Of a stretch of 64,000 nucleotides of DNA, positions 1 through 8,604 are shown one piece after another; position 1 is the first letter of the stretch; each line of letters starts with the position of its first letter. The stretch spans positions 1 to 64,000 of the forward strand of contig JBIICN010000002.1 of NCBI GenBank assembly GCA_044238845.1, given 5' to 3'. The notes under the pieces are model-generated. The model was not told the origin of the DNA. It was given only the letters and a program-made list of their open reading frames with translations, and made no database searches. A program made the translations under genes and the position numbers. This stretch comes from UBA4416 sp044238845 (lineage in GTDB: Bacteria; Bacteroidota; Bacteroidia; B-17B0; Aurantibacillaceae).

Positions 1-533
1 TATTTTTCTATTACGTCGTCTTTAATAACTGGTGGTACAAACTTAACAGTCTCTAATGTTGGTTTAATTTTACTTAAACTTTTGTAAACAAATGTACTGT
101 CAACACTTGGTTTTAAAGTATAATTATTAAGGTCTATTAATAAACTAACAATTGTGTCAAGTTTATTCTGTTCCGCTGATGCATTTATTGTTGAGTGAAT
201 ATTATTATCAATAATAATATGAGAAGCGCCTCCGTCAACAAGAGATTCACCAATCATGTCTGGATATTTTTGATTTAAAGCAGAACCAACTAAGTAATTA
301 AGTTTTGAAAAGATTGTGTCGTTTAATTTTCCAACTAAATATATAGGCTTTTTATTTAGTTCGTCAACTAATATTCTAGCTGTTTTTAAGGAGTCTATAT
401 TTACGCATATATATTTTGTCCAGCCGTTTCCCCAACTTAGGTCAATTTTTTTAAACACAGGTCTTTCAACTACTTGTTGTCTACAAGAAAACATAATTAT
501 TGAAAGTAAAAATATGATTATGAGATTCTTCAT
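1..533 (-). CDS. Putative lipoprotein, 3' end outside window
   Basis: Reading the minus strand from an ATG at 533 gives 177 open codons that run off the left edge, so the C-terminus is missing. The N-terminus is a lipoprotein signal (hydrophobic run, then MFSC with the lipobox Cys at residue 17), so the mature protein should be anchored in the periplasm or outer membrane. The rest is Lys/Asp/Asn-rich and includes a DGGASHIIID stretch; I recognise no family. It is separated from the next minus-strand gene by about 150 A/T-rich bases. The call rests on the signal peptide and the uninterrupted frame; function is unknown. Confidence 0.6.
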   Translation of the reverse strand, partial: MKNLIIIFLLSIIMFSCRQQVVERPVFKKIDLSWGNGWTKYICVNIDSLKTARILVDELNKKPIYLVGKLNDTIFSKLNYLVGSALNQKYPDMIGESLVDGGASHIIIDNNIHSTINASAEQNKLDTIVSLLIDLNNYTLKPSVDSTFVYKSLSKIKPTLETVKFVPPVIKDDVIEK

Positions 534-681
534 AAATGAGCCATAACTAGCTTATATGCTTAGTTTTTTCATACATACATAACCATTTATGGGAAATATG
601 TTTAGTTTTTCTATGTTTAGCTGTTTATCAAATTTATCAATTTTATAGCTAATTAAAAGTGTTTTAATCATATAAAAATAC

Positions 682-1179
682 TTATTTTCCTAATATTTCC
701 TTAAACGTTTCCTTTCCTGGATTTAAATTCTTTAGATTGCTAATCAGCATAAACGCTTTGTCAAGTCTCAATTGAGGAGATTTCACTGTATTGACATAAT
801 TTAAAATATACCGTTGCATGCCTGGTTTTAATAAATCAAAACGGCGTTTACCTTCGGGGTCTTGTATAAATAATTCGGTTAATTCTTCAGGAACATCCAC
901 ACCAAATTCGCTAGAATCTTCAGTTAAAATAACATCAACCATATCGCCCATTTCAACGCCTAATTCTTTCATACGTTTGCTATTGATAGAGATGTATGCT
1001 TTACCTTCGGGTAATGACATTAGTCCACATTGAAAACTTAGTGTTTTATTGACTTCACAAATTAAACGTACTTTACCAATACCACCAATTTTTTTGACGA
1101 TGGTTGATGGTACTTCTAAATAAAACGTTTTTAAATAGCTTAATTTATCTATATGGGTTTTAAAAGAGATGGGTTTCAT
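682..1179 (-). CDS. DUF1905 / YdeI-OmdA family protein
   Basis: A 165-residue protein with two recognisable parts: a DUF1905-like beta domain at about residues 8-85 (pattern 'VPSTIVKKIGGIGKVR' and later 'MGDMVDVIL') and a C-terminal YdeI/OmpD-associated (OmdA) helical segment at about 93-160 ('VPEELTELF', then 'LKPGMQRYILNYVNT'). Members of this family have been linked to bacteriocin or antimicrobial-peptide protection, but the biochemical role is not settled. No signal peptide, so cytoplasmic. It stands alone between a lipoprotein gene and a repeat-containing gap. Family assignment is from pattern recognition and fairly safe; function is not. Confidence 0.75.
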   Translation of the reverse strand: MKPISFKTHIDKLSYLKTFYLEVPSTIVKKIGGIGKVRLICEVNKTLSFQCGLMSLPEGKAYISINSKRMKELGVEMGDMVDVILTEDSSEFGVDVPEELTELFIQDPEGKRRFDLLKPGMQRYILNYVNTVKSPQLRLDKAFMLISNLKNLNPGKETFKEILGK

Positions 1180-1307
1180 ATGATAAAATTATAATATTTA
1201 ATTGTCAGATGGTATAGCCAGTTTAATTAGTTGTTTATTTGTTATATAAACATGGCTAGTTCATCGCAAATAAATTTACAATATTTTTTGAAAATGTACA
1301 GAAAATT

Positions 1308-1374
1308 GTCAGTTCGAGCGTAGTCGAGAACAGTTATCGCTATAAGAAAACTTCTCGACTACGCTCGAAGTGAC
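1308..1374. repeat. Inverted repeat of dispersed GAGCG-AGTCGA type
   Basis: Two 23-24 base arms (about 1307-1330 and 1352-1375), identical as inverted copies except for one base, flank a 21-base spacer. Each arm contains GAGCGTAGTCGAGAA. The same core with small changes (GAGCGGAGTCGAAGG) occurs once, as a single arm, inside the ddl gene at 16076-16098. This looks like a REP-like intergenic element. It lies just downstream of the DUF465 gene's own terminator. Confidence 0.75.
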
Positions 1375-1413
1375 AAAAAAAAGTCACTCGAATGTTTTCG
1401 AATGACTTTTTTT
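1375..1413 (-). terminator. Rho-independent terminator after DUF465 gene
   Basis: Ten-base arms at 1383-1392 and 1397-1406 with one wobble pair and a 4-base loop, flanked by A8 on one side and T7 on the other. It lies 20 bases beyond the stop of the 1435-1665 gene and would work on the minus strand. Confidence 0.75.
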
Positions 1414-1434
1414 AATAAAACCTAATGTATCTTT

Positions 1435-1665
1435 TTAGTTTTTTAACATGGCATAAAGCGAATCTTTTAAATGAACACGCTTTGCTCTTAGTTCTGTTAA
1501 ATGCTCATCAGTTGTAGCTGTGGCTCCACTTTCATAGCTGTGAATTTGGTGATCCACTTCGTGGTATTCGTCAAATTGCTTTCTGAAATGATTATCAGTA
1601 GTTTTTAACTCATGGATTTTATCTTTCATTTCAGGAAATTCGTGTAATAAATCGTGTTTTTGCAT
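1435..1665 (-). CDS. DUF465 (YdcH-like) small coiled-coil protein
   Basis: A 76-residue charged, all-helical protein. It shows the DUF465 pattern: an N-terminal helix, 'DNHFRKQFDEYHEVDHQIH' in the middle, and a second helix ending 'AKRVHLKDSLYAML'. Length (70-80 residues) and layout fit the YdcH family, small cytoplasmic antiparallel coiled coils of unknown function. The ATG at 1665 is the only sensible start. It is monocistronic, with its own terminator immediately downstream and an AT-rich leader upstream. Confidence 0.85.
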   Translation of the reverse strand: MQKHDLLHEFPEMKDKIHELKTTDNHFRKQFDEYHEVDHQIHSYESGATATTDEHLTELRAKRVHLKDSLYAMLKN

Positions 1666-1786
1666 GACGGTAAAGTTTTTTAGTTATATAACAAATATAT
1701 TTAAGGTATTTATTTAGTACCCTGATAAATGTCAGTTTTAAATCTAATTAAAATCAATTTCATTCACAGTTTTATTTATTTTTTGA

Positions 1787-1815
1787 TAAAAAAAAGACCC
1801 TTAAAAAAAGGGTCT
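1787..1815 (-). terminator. Rho-independent terminator after DUF3575 gene
   Basis: Perfect 8-bp stem (AGACCCTT / AAGGGTCT, 1795-1802 and 1808-1815) with an A5 loop. On the minus strand it is followed by an eight-base T run (complement of 1787-1794). It lies 27 bases past the stop at 1843. Confidence 0.8.
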
Positions 1816-1842
1816 ATTAAATTATTTATTTAGTCAAGCCAA

Positions 1843-2688
1843 TTAAAAGCTAAAACCTAATGTTAAACCAAATCCTCTTATACTAATCATTGATAAACCT
1901 GTAACGTTAGCTGTTGCCGAATTAGGAGTGGTTTCAACACTCACATCTCCATTTCCAAAACTTCCAAGTTCATTAGTATTATCTCTAATATCATTTTTAA
2001 GATCTTCTTGTTCTTGTGGTGTCATATAAACGTTGCCATCAGTTGATACAGCGTTAATTTTAAATTTAGCTTTTCCGTATCCACCACCTAAAATCCACCA
2101 ATCGATCGAAAAATGTTTGCCAATTAACCATTGAGACCCAATCATTAAACCTCCAGTAAATCCAGAATAAGATGCTTTTACATCATAATTATTACGAACT
2201 CCCGTAATTGAATCAACATCTACATAATCACTGTTTAAAGTATATTTTGAATATCTAAAATATGGCGCTAAGTAAAATCCATGAGGAGCGGTGTGTTTTA
2301 CTTTTTTGCCTGGATAAAAACGAATTTCTGGTGTAACCGACCATCCACCAAATTTTGGTAATTGGTAACCAGAACCATTTTCAGAAGGAGTGAAAATTTG
2401 TGAAGGTATCTGTCTTGGAAATAAATAACTCACACCTAATGCCGCTGAAAAGTTTTTATGAAATGCTCGCTCGTACTGAATAGAAATATTTGTAAGCGCT
2501 AATTGAGTTAAATTTAATTTAATAACATTTTTTGGTGAACTTACAGGAGCATCATCTTTCATAAATGTGGTTTTCTTTTTAGCAAGAAAAACAGGAGCTT
2601 CCTTTTTAAATAATGGTCCAACTTTAGCCTTTAATTGTGATGAAAGTGTAAAGAATAAGACTGAAATAATAAACAGATTTTTTGTCAT
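1843..2688 (-). CDS. DUF3575-like outer-membrane beta-barrel protein
   Basis: A 281-residue exported protein with an N-terminal signal peptide (residues 1-21, ending LKAK). After a short linker, from about residue 55, come alternating amphipathic strands typical of small outer-membrane barrels. The segment 'IKLNLTQLALTNISIQYERAF' matches the start of DUF3575 proteins, and the protein ends in an aromatic-terminated strand (GFGLTLGFSF), as expected for BAM-inserted barrels. It has its own terminator. Likely a small outer-membrane protein of unknown cargo; no close functional assignment is possible. Confidence 0.65.
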   Translation of the reverse strand: MTKNLFIISVLFFTLSSQLKAKVGPLFKKEAPVFLAKKKTTFMKDDAPVSSPKNVIKLNLTQLALTNISIQYERAFHKNFSAALGVSYLFPRQIPSQIFTPSENGSGYQLPKFGGWSVTPEIRFYPGKKVKHTAPHGFYLAPYFRYSKYTLNSDYVDVDSITGVRNNYDVKASYSGFTGGLMIGSQWLIGKHFSIDWWILGGGYGKAKFKINAVSTDGNVYMTPQEQEDLKNDIRDNTNELGSFGNGDVSVETTPNSATANVTGLSMISIRGFGLTLGFSF

Positions 2689-2791
2689 GACTTTTATTTT
2701 TAGTTTATGGTATAATAAAATTAGCTTATTTATTTTACTTAAGCTATACCCAACTCTGGGTATATTGTACGTGTTTAGTCTAAATTAAGTA

Positions 2792-3637
2792 TTAGGCTAA
2801 TAAAACACACCAAGCTTCTTTCACTTTATTAGCTTCTAATAAAGTTTTAGCGTATTGGTGTTTCTCAGTTTCACTGCCAAAAGTCTTAGAAATCGTTTGG
2901 TTGTGTTCTTTAATTTCCTCGATTGTTGGTAATACTTCAATATTTCCTAATTGCCCTAAATTATTTCCTGTTAACACAGTACTTGATTTAATGGCAGTTG
3001 GAATATTGTCAAAGCCAACTCCAATAGTGGTGATAGGTTTTTCAATTTCAAATAAAGCATCTCCATGCGCACGGCAATACCAATTGCCACCCATACGAGC
3101 TACTAAATCAATTTTTTGTTGGTCAATCATGTTTTGTTCATTCAACACCGATTCGTCGATATGAATTTTCACAATTTCACACATCACTAAATTACAATTG
3201 CCAATTTCTTTTAATTCAAATACTTTACATTCTAGTTGTACTGGACTTTCTTTTACTCGCATTGGTTTTACTAAGTCTGATGCAATGGGAGTGAAGCCTG
3301 CTTTTTCAAATTCACTTACCCCTTTTGGAAACGGACTACTTGCCAAACTCATTTGATGAACCATGTTGTAGTTCACAATATTAATCACACATTCAGGAAC
3401 TTCTTTAATATTTAAATGTGTGTCTTTTGCTTGTCCGGTTCTACCGCTTAAGTTTGGAGAAAAAATAGCAATAGGAGGTTTTGCACTAAATACATTAAAA
3501 AAACTAAATGGCGCTACATTATGGTTGCCTTGCGCATCAACCGTGCTGGCAAAACAAATTGGACGTGGGCCAATAGCACCTAATAAATATTGATGTAATT
3601 GAGGAACGTTTAATTCGGATGGAGTTAGAGTTAACAT
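2792..3637 (-). CDS. Flavin reductase-like FMN-binding protein
   Basis: A 281-residue cytoplasmic protein of the flavin reductase-like (FMN-binding split barrel) family. It shows 'GAIGPRPICFASTVDAQGNHNVAPFSFF' early (about residues 21-48), the typical R-P-I-x-x-x-T...D...G-x-x-N-x-A-P-x-S pattern, then 'AIFSPNLSGRTGQAKDT' and 'FVNIVNY'-like strands near residue 100. Such proteins bind FMN and reduce flavins or support flavin-dependent oxygenases; the substrate here is unknown. It lies 15 bases downstream of the FAD-dependent oxidoreductase gene on the same strand, so the two are probably cotranscribed. Confidence 0.8.
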   Translation of the reverse strand: MLTLTPSELNVPQLHQYLLGAIGPRPICFASTVDAQGNHNVAPFSFFNVFSAKPPIAIFSPNLSGRTGQAKDTHLNIKEVPECVINIVNYNMVHQMSLASSPFPKGVSEFEKAGFTPIASDLVKPMRVKESPVQLECKVFELKEIGNCNLVMCEIVKIHIDESVLNEQNMIDQQKIDLVARMGGNWYCRAHGDALFEIEKPITTIGVGFDNIPTAIKSSTVLTGNNLGQLGNIEVLPTIEEIKEHNQTISKTFGSETEKHQYAKTLLEANKVKEAWCVLLA

Positions 3638-3652
3638 ATTTAGAGTTATAAG

Positions 3653-5170
3653 TTATGATGCTTGTTTTATTTTAGTTATTAATTCGGGATCTCCTAGTAT
3701 TTCTGTACAAGTTACAACCGAACTAACGGTTACGCCGAGTACACCATGTAAGTTTAAATTTTGTCCAGTTAAAAATAAATTACTCACTTTTGTTCTAGGA
3801 GTAATAAAAGTTTTTAAAGGTTCTTTATAATCTTTAATGGCACCGTATAAAGATCCATCTCTGCTTCCTATATAATCTCTGTAGGTAATAGGAGTGGCAC
3901 TTGTATATGATTTTACTTTAGATCTAATTCCAGGGATTCGTTTTTCAATCGCATCTAATAATTTCTCAGATTTTTCTATTTTAAATGCTTCGTAATCATC
4001 CCCTCTGTAATTGACATTATTAGGAATTATACTTTTTGTATCCCACCACTTAGCACATTCCTCATGGCGCATATAACCCATAGCGGTAAAATTTTCAGTA
4101 AAATTAGGATGTTTTGAATTTGTATTACCAAATATAGCAACCGATTCGGGCCATTTTTTTTCATCGTAAAACGGACCAGCCCACACATCATGATTAATTA
4201 AATGGTAGATATTATGATCTAAATGCGGAAATGATTCTGGTTTTAATACAACGTTTAGTAAAAAAGCAGATACTGTATTTTCTAAACTCTTCAAACGATT
4301 TTTGTAAGCTGTTCGTAATTGAGGACCTTCAACCATATCAATGGTTTTACTTAAATCAATAGCAGATACAAAAGTTTTTCCTTCAATTCGTTCACCATTT
4401 TCTAGTTCAACAGATTCAATAGTGTCTCCATTAAAAATAAAACGAGTAGCTTCATGATAATTTAAAATTTCACCACCCATTTCTTTAATATTGTGACTCA
4501 TTATTCTTGCAATTTGAGAACTACCATCAATGCAGCGATAAGAACTTTCGATATAAGAATTTACAACTAGTGCATGTACATAAAATGGTGATTTTCCTGC
4601 AACACCAGCGTAAAGCATATTGTTGCCACCAATAACTTTTTGTAATTTTTCGTCTTTAAAAAGTGAGTTGATATAGGTTTGAGAGTCAACTTGCAAATGC
4701 CATGCATTGGTGAAATCTTTTTTATCGTTTGACAAATTATACATTGGAAAATCTGCACATGCTTCTCTTACTTTTTGAATGTATATTTTTAGTGCTTCTC
4801 TTTCATGAGGAAAAATAGCAGCTAATTGTTCAATAAAATTATCGTAACCTTGCGCGTGGGGATATAATTGTTCGTCACCTTCAAAAGATATAACGTCAAA
4901 TGCATTTTCATTTAATTTTTGCAATTTTAAATCATTCATAATATTGAAGTATTTAAAATAGCGATTTAGGTTTTGCCCTTCATCTAGGCCACCTATATAA
5001 TGTACACCAGTTTCAAAAATAGTTTTATCCCTACTGTAAATTTGTAACGAACCTCCAATTTGTCTGTTTTTTTCAAGCACACAAACTTTTTTACCATGTT
5101 TAGCTAAAATGTATGCCGTGCATAATCCACCTAAGCCACTTCCTATTATAACAACGTCGTATTTTTCCAT
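3653..5170 (-). CDS. FAD-dependent oxidoreductase (CrtI/retinol saturase-like)
   Basis: A 505-residue flavoprotein with an N-terminal Rossmann dinucleotide-binding motif (VVIIGSGLGGL, residues 6-16), then 'LEKNRQIGG' ending the first beta-alpha-beta unit. A C-terminal FAD motif reads 'SNLFLTGQNLNLHGVLG'. Overall layout and length fit the phytoene desaturase / all-trans-retinol 13,14-reductase superfamily, which saturates or desaturates conjugated lipids. There are no other carotenoid genes nearby, so I do not call it CrtI. Its start lies only about 90 bases from the divergent DUF5686 gene. It is probably the first gene of a two-gene operon with the flavin reductase. Confidence 0.8.
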   Translation of the reverse strand: MEKYDVVIIGSGLGGLCTAYILAKHGKKVCVLEKNRQIGGSLQIYSRDKTIFETGVHYIGGLDEGQNLNRYFKYFNIMNDLKLQKLNENAFDVISFEGDEQLYPHAQGYDNFIEQLAAIFPHEREALKIYIQKVREACADFPMYNLSNDKKDFTNAWHLQVDSQTYINSLFKDEKLQKVIGGNNMLYAGVAGKSPFYVHALVVNSYIESSYRCIDGSSQIARIMSHNIKEMGGEILNYHEATRFIFNGDTIESVELENGERIEGKTFVSAIDLSKTIDMVEGPQLRTAYKNRLKSLENTVSAFLLNVVLKPESFPHLDHNIYHLINHDVWAGPFYDEKKWPESVAIFGNTNSKHPNFTENFTAMGYMRHEECAKWWDTKSIIPNNVNYRGDDYEAFKIEKSEKLLDAIEKRIPGIRSKVKSYTSATPITYRDYIGSRDGSLYGAIKDYKEPLKTFITPRTKVSNLFLTGQNLNLHGVLGVTVSSVVTCTEILGDPELITKIKQAS

Positions 5171-5258
5171 ATATAATGCTAGTTCAAGTATAACAAATTT
5201 TCTAAAATAAAGTTGAACTATTTATTAATAAGTGTTACTTTTAAGTTCATTAAAATTA

Positions 5259-7727
5259 ATGGCTAAGAAATTACATTTTTACTTTTTTTTGTTACTTGTC
5301 TTCTTTGGTATAGATTGCTATGCTCAAAGTTATATCATTACTGGTAAAGTGTTTGATGCTGAATCAAGAGAGCCATTGCCATTTGTACCTGTATTAATAA
5401 AAGGCACTACAGTTGGAACCAGTACCGATTTTGACGGAAATTTCTCTATAACTACTTCTAAATTAGGAGATTCTATCGTGGCTTCTTACGTGAGTTATAA
5501 AAAGCTAACAAGAGCCATTAAGCGGGGTGAGAATCAAACGGTTAATATGCCAATGGTTTTAGAAGGGGTTAATTTACTTGAAGTTGTTGTAAAAGCGGGA
5601 GAAAATCCAGCGCATCGTATTATAAGAAATGTTATTTCTCATAAGGAGTTTAATAATAAACGTAAACTAGATGCCTATCAATACGAAACTTATAATAAGG
5701 TAGAGTTTGATTTAAATCGCATACCTAAAGAAATGCGAGAAAGAAAAATATTTAAGCCTATTCAATTTGTATTTGATAATGTAGATAGCCTCAACTCTGG
5801 TGAAAAACCTTCACTTCCAATATTTATAACCGAAGCCATTTCTGATGTTTATTATCGTAGCGATCCATCATTAAAAAAAGAAGTGATTAGGGCCAATAAA
5901 ATTACTGGGATAGAAAACACAAGTATTACTTCCGTAATGGGAGATATGTATCAGAATATTAATATTTACGATGATAATATTTTAGTATTTGGGAAAGATT
6001 TTGTTAGCCCTATTTCGGATAACGGCTTTTTTTACTATAAATATTATTTAGAAGATAGTTTGTTTATTGGTAATACTCGTTGTTATCATATTCGTTTTAA
6101 ATCTAAACGTCCACAGGAATTATGTTTTAGTGGTAATATGTGGATTGCAGACACCACTTGGGCGGTAAAGCGTTTAGAGATGAGTATACCCAAAGATGCT
6201 AATATTAATTTTATAAACGCAGCTAATGTGGTTCAGGAATTTACCAAAGTAGATAGTGCATGGATGCTAAGTAAAGATAGATTGGTGATTGATTTTGCAA
6301 TGAATAAAAATCAGGTAGGAATTTATGGACGAAAAACTACTTCTTACAAAAATTTTATAATTAATGAACCTAAGGATACAAAATTTTATGAGTTTGGTGA
6401 TAAAATTATAGTTGAAGATGATGCCTTAAAACAATCTGATGAATTTTGGAATACCAATCGGCATGATAGTTTATCCATTAGAGAAAAGAAAATCTATCAT
6501 ATGATTGATACGATTAAAACTTTACCTGTTTATAAAACATGGGTGGATATTTTTACCATTTTTGTTTCGGGTTATAAAGTGGTAAACAATTTTGAAATAG
6601 GTCCTTATTTTAATCTTATTAGTTATAATAAAATTGAAGGAACTCGTGTGCGTTTTGGCGGAAGAACAAGTAGCAAATTTAGTCGCTGGTATGAATTGCA
6701 AGGCTATGTGGCTTATGGATTTAATGATGAGAAATTTAAATATAGTCTCGGATTTAAGAGTTTTATTTCTAAAAAACCACACCGTCAATTAATTGGTATG
6801 ACTTATAAAAGTGACTATGAAATTTTAGGTCAAAGTCAAAATGGTTTTTCACAGGATAATATATTCGCGTCATTATTTAGAACTAGTCCTTTAACTAACT
6901 TAACACGTGTGGATCAAACTTTTGCTTGGTATGAAAGGGAATGGGTGGACGGTTTAACGTCTAAATTAACTCTTGCGGGAAGAACGATAACGCCATTATT
7001 AGCTAATGCATATAAATATTATAAAAATGATGGTAGTATTGCGACGAAAGAAAATATTAAAAATACAGAGGTAAGGTTAAATGTTCGTTTTGCCTATAAA
7101 GAAAAATTTATTAGTGGTGATTTTACACGAATTAGTTTAGGAACCAAATGGCCTGTATTGCAATTTAATTATGCCAAATCATTGCAAAATGCATTCAGAG
7201 GAGAATACGATTATCAAAAGGTAGTATTTAATTTAAGTGATAGAATTCGCTTAATTTCTTTGTTAGGATACACAGATTATACAGCCGAAGTTGGTAAAAT
7301 TTTTGGAGCTGTGCCTTATCCATTAATGGAATTACATGGAGGTAATGAAACCTATGTATATGATTATATGTCGTTTAATATGATGAAGTATTATGAATTT
7401 GCAAGTGATCAGTATGCTTCCGTTGGAATGTTTCATCATTTTGAAGGATTATTGTTTAATAAAATTCCTTTAATTAAAAAATTAAAATGGAGAGAGGTGA
7501 TTACTGCAAAAGCACTTTGGGGCAGTGTTAATGAAAAGAACAGAAGAACCCTGATTTTCCCAACAACATTGAGTTCACTAGGTAATGAACCATATGTAGA
7601 AGTAAGTGCCGGTATAGAAAATATTTTTAAAGTTTTTAGAGTAGATGCTTTATGGCGCTCAACCTATTTAAGCTCAAGAGCTATTGATAATTTTGGTGTT
7701 AAATTTGGCTTTCAGCTAATGTTTTAA
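5259..7727 (+). CDS. DUF5686 outer-membrane protein with CarboxypepD-like domain
   Basis: An approximately 822-residue exported protein. I place the start at the ATG at 5259 (MAKKLHFYF) because it opens a clean signal peptide ending CYAQ; an upstream GTG at 5232 would add nine residues. Residues ~27-110 are a carboxypeptidase-regulatory-like beta domain ('GKVFDAESREPLPFVPVLIKG', 'TSTDFDGNFSI'), as in TonB-receptor plug extensions. The rest matches DUF5686, a Bacteroidota outer-membrane family ending in a predicted beta-barrel (...NFGVKFGFQLMF). The function of DUF5686 is unknown. It is transcribed divergently from the FAD oxidoreductase and followed by lptB after 142 bases. Confidence 0.8.
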   Translation: MAKKLHFYFFLLLVFFGIDCYAQSYIITGKVFDAESREPLPFVPVLIKGTTVGTSTDFDGNFSITTSKLGDSIVASYVSYKKLTRAIKRGENQTVNMPMVLEGVNLLEVVVKAGENPAHRIIRNVISHKEFNNKRKLDAYQYETYNKVEFDLNRIPKEMRERKIFKPIQFVFDNVDSLNSGEKPSLPIFITEAISDVYYRSDPSLKKEVIRANKITGIENTSITSVMGDMYQNINIYDDNILVFGKDFVSPISDNGFFYYKYYLEDSLFIGNTRCYHIRFKSKRPQELCFSGNMWIADTTWAVKRLEMSIPKDANINFINAANVVQEFTKVDSAWMLSKDRLVIDFAMNKNQVGIYGRKTTSYKNFIINEPKDTKFYEFGDKIIVEDDALKQSDEFWNTNRHDSLSIREKKIYHMIDTIKTLPVYKTWVDIFTIFVSGYKVVNNFEIGPYFNLISYNKIEGTRVRFGGRTSSKFSRWYELQGYVAYGFNDEKFKYSLGFKSFISKKPHRQLIGMTYKSDYEILGQSQNGFSQDNIFASLFRTSPLTNLTRVDQTFAWYEREWVDGLTSKLTLAGRTITPLLANAYKYYKNDGSIATKENIKNTEVRLNVRFAYKEKFISGDFTRISLGTKWPVLQFNYAKSLQNAFRGEYDYQKVVFNLSDRIRLISLLGYTDYTAEVGKIFGAVPYPLMELHGGNETYVYDYMSFNMMKYYEFASDQYASVGMFHHFEGLLFNKIPLIKKLKWREVITAKALWGSVNEKNRRTLIFPTTLSSLGNEPYVEVSAGIENIFKVFRVDALWRSTYLSSRAIDNFGVKFGFQLMF

Positions 7728-7869
7728 AAGCTATTTAAATTTATTATTACAAATACTTTCCAAAAAAAAGTTTTTGGTGTCCCAAAAAACTTTAATAATG
7801 CATTCACATTTTTTATAATTTTACCTCAAGTATCTTTGGTATATTTGATAGATATATTAGTTTAAACAC

Positions 7870-8595
7870 ATGATTCTTCGTTCAGAAAATTTAGTAAAAA
7901 AATATAAAAACAGAACAGTAGCCAATAACGTGAGCGTTCAGGTAGCTCAAGGTGAAATTGTTGGATTACTTGGCCCAAATGGTGCAGGTAAAACAACTTC
8001 ATTTTATATGATTGTTGGGATGGTTAAACCAAACTCAGGAAAAATTTTTTTAGATGATAGAGATATTACCAACGAACCGATGTATAAAAGAGCGCAGCTT
8101 GGAGTAGGTTATTTGCCCCAAGAAGCCTCGGTATTTAGAAAACTAAGTATTGAAGATAATTTAAGGGCTGTTTTAGAAATGACTAAATTGACTAAAGCAG
8201 AGCAAGATTATAAAGTAGAGAGTTTATTGGATGAATTTGCTTTGCACCACGTTCGTAAAAATTTAGGAGATCAACTTTCGGGTGGAGAACGAAGAAGGAC
8301 AGAGATTGCGCGAGCATTAGCAACTGACCCTAAATTTATTTTATTAGATGAGCCATTTGCAGGTGTTGATCCCATTGCTGTTGAAGATATACAAAGTGTG
8401 GTTCGTAAATTGAAAGATAAAAATATAGGTATTTTAATTACCGATCATAATGTACACGAAACATTAAACATCACTGATAGAACTTATTTATTGTATGCTG
8501 GAGAGGTTATTAAATCTGGCTCTGCCGAAGATTTAGCAAACGATGAAATGGTTCGTCGTGTTTATTTAGGAGCTAATTTTGAGTTAAGGAAATAA
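7870..8595 (+). CDS. lptB: LptB, LPS-export ABC transporter ATPase
   Basis: A 241-residue ABC ATPase that powers lipopolysaccharide extraction from the inner membrane with LptF and LptG (not in this window). All catalytic motifs are present: Walker A GPNGAGKTT (~residue 35), Q-loop 'YLPQEASVF', signature LSGGERRRTEIARAL, Walker B FILLDEPFAGVDP, and H-loop ITDHNVHET. The 'PQEASVFRKLS' and 'GGERRR' segments are specific to LptB. Two TAnnTTTG-like boxes (7831-7838, 7840-7847) just upstream resemble Bacteroidota -7 promoter elements, though no clear -33 box is seen. The metal transporter gene follows after 9 bases, suggesting cotranscription. Confidence 0.95.
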   Translation: MILRSENLVKKYKNRTVANNVSVQVAQGEIVGLLGPNGAGKTTSFYMIVGMVKPNSGKIFLDDRDITNEPMYKRAQLGVGYLPQEASVFRKLSIEDNLRAVLEMTKLTKAEQDYKVESLLDEFALHHVRKNLGDQLSGGERRRTEIARALATDPKFILLDEPFAGVDPIAVEDIQSVVRKLKDKNIGILITDHNVHETLNITDRTYLLYAGEVIKSGSAEDLANDEMVRRVYLGANFELRK

Positions 8596-8604
8596 TTTTA
8601 AAAC

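Noticed and set aside
316..546. Open plus-strand frame of 76 codons at the left edge
   Set aside because: It lies opposite a lipoprotein gene with a good signal peptide and has no recognisable features.
3653..5170. Call as phytoene desaturase (CrtI)
   Set aside because: No other carotenoid genes nearby and the superfamily also includes retinol saturases and other lipid oxidoreductases; only the superfamily is supported.
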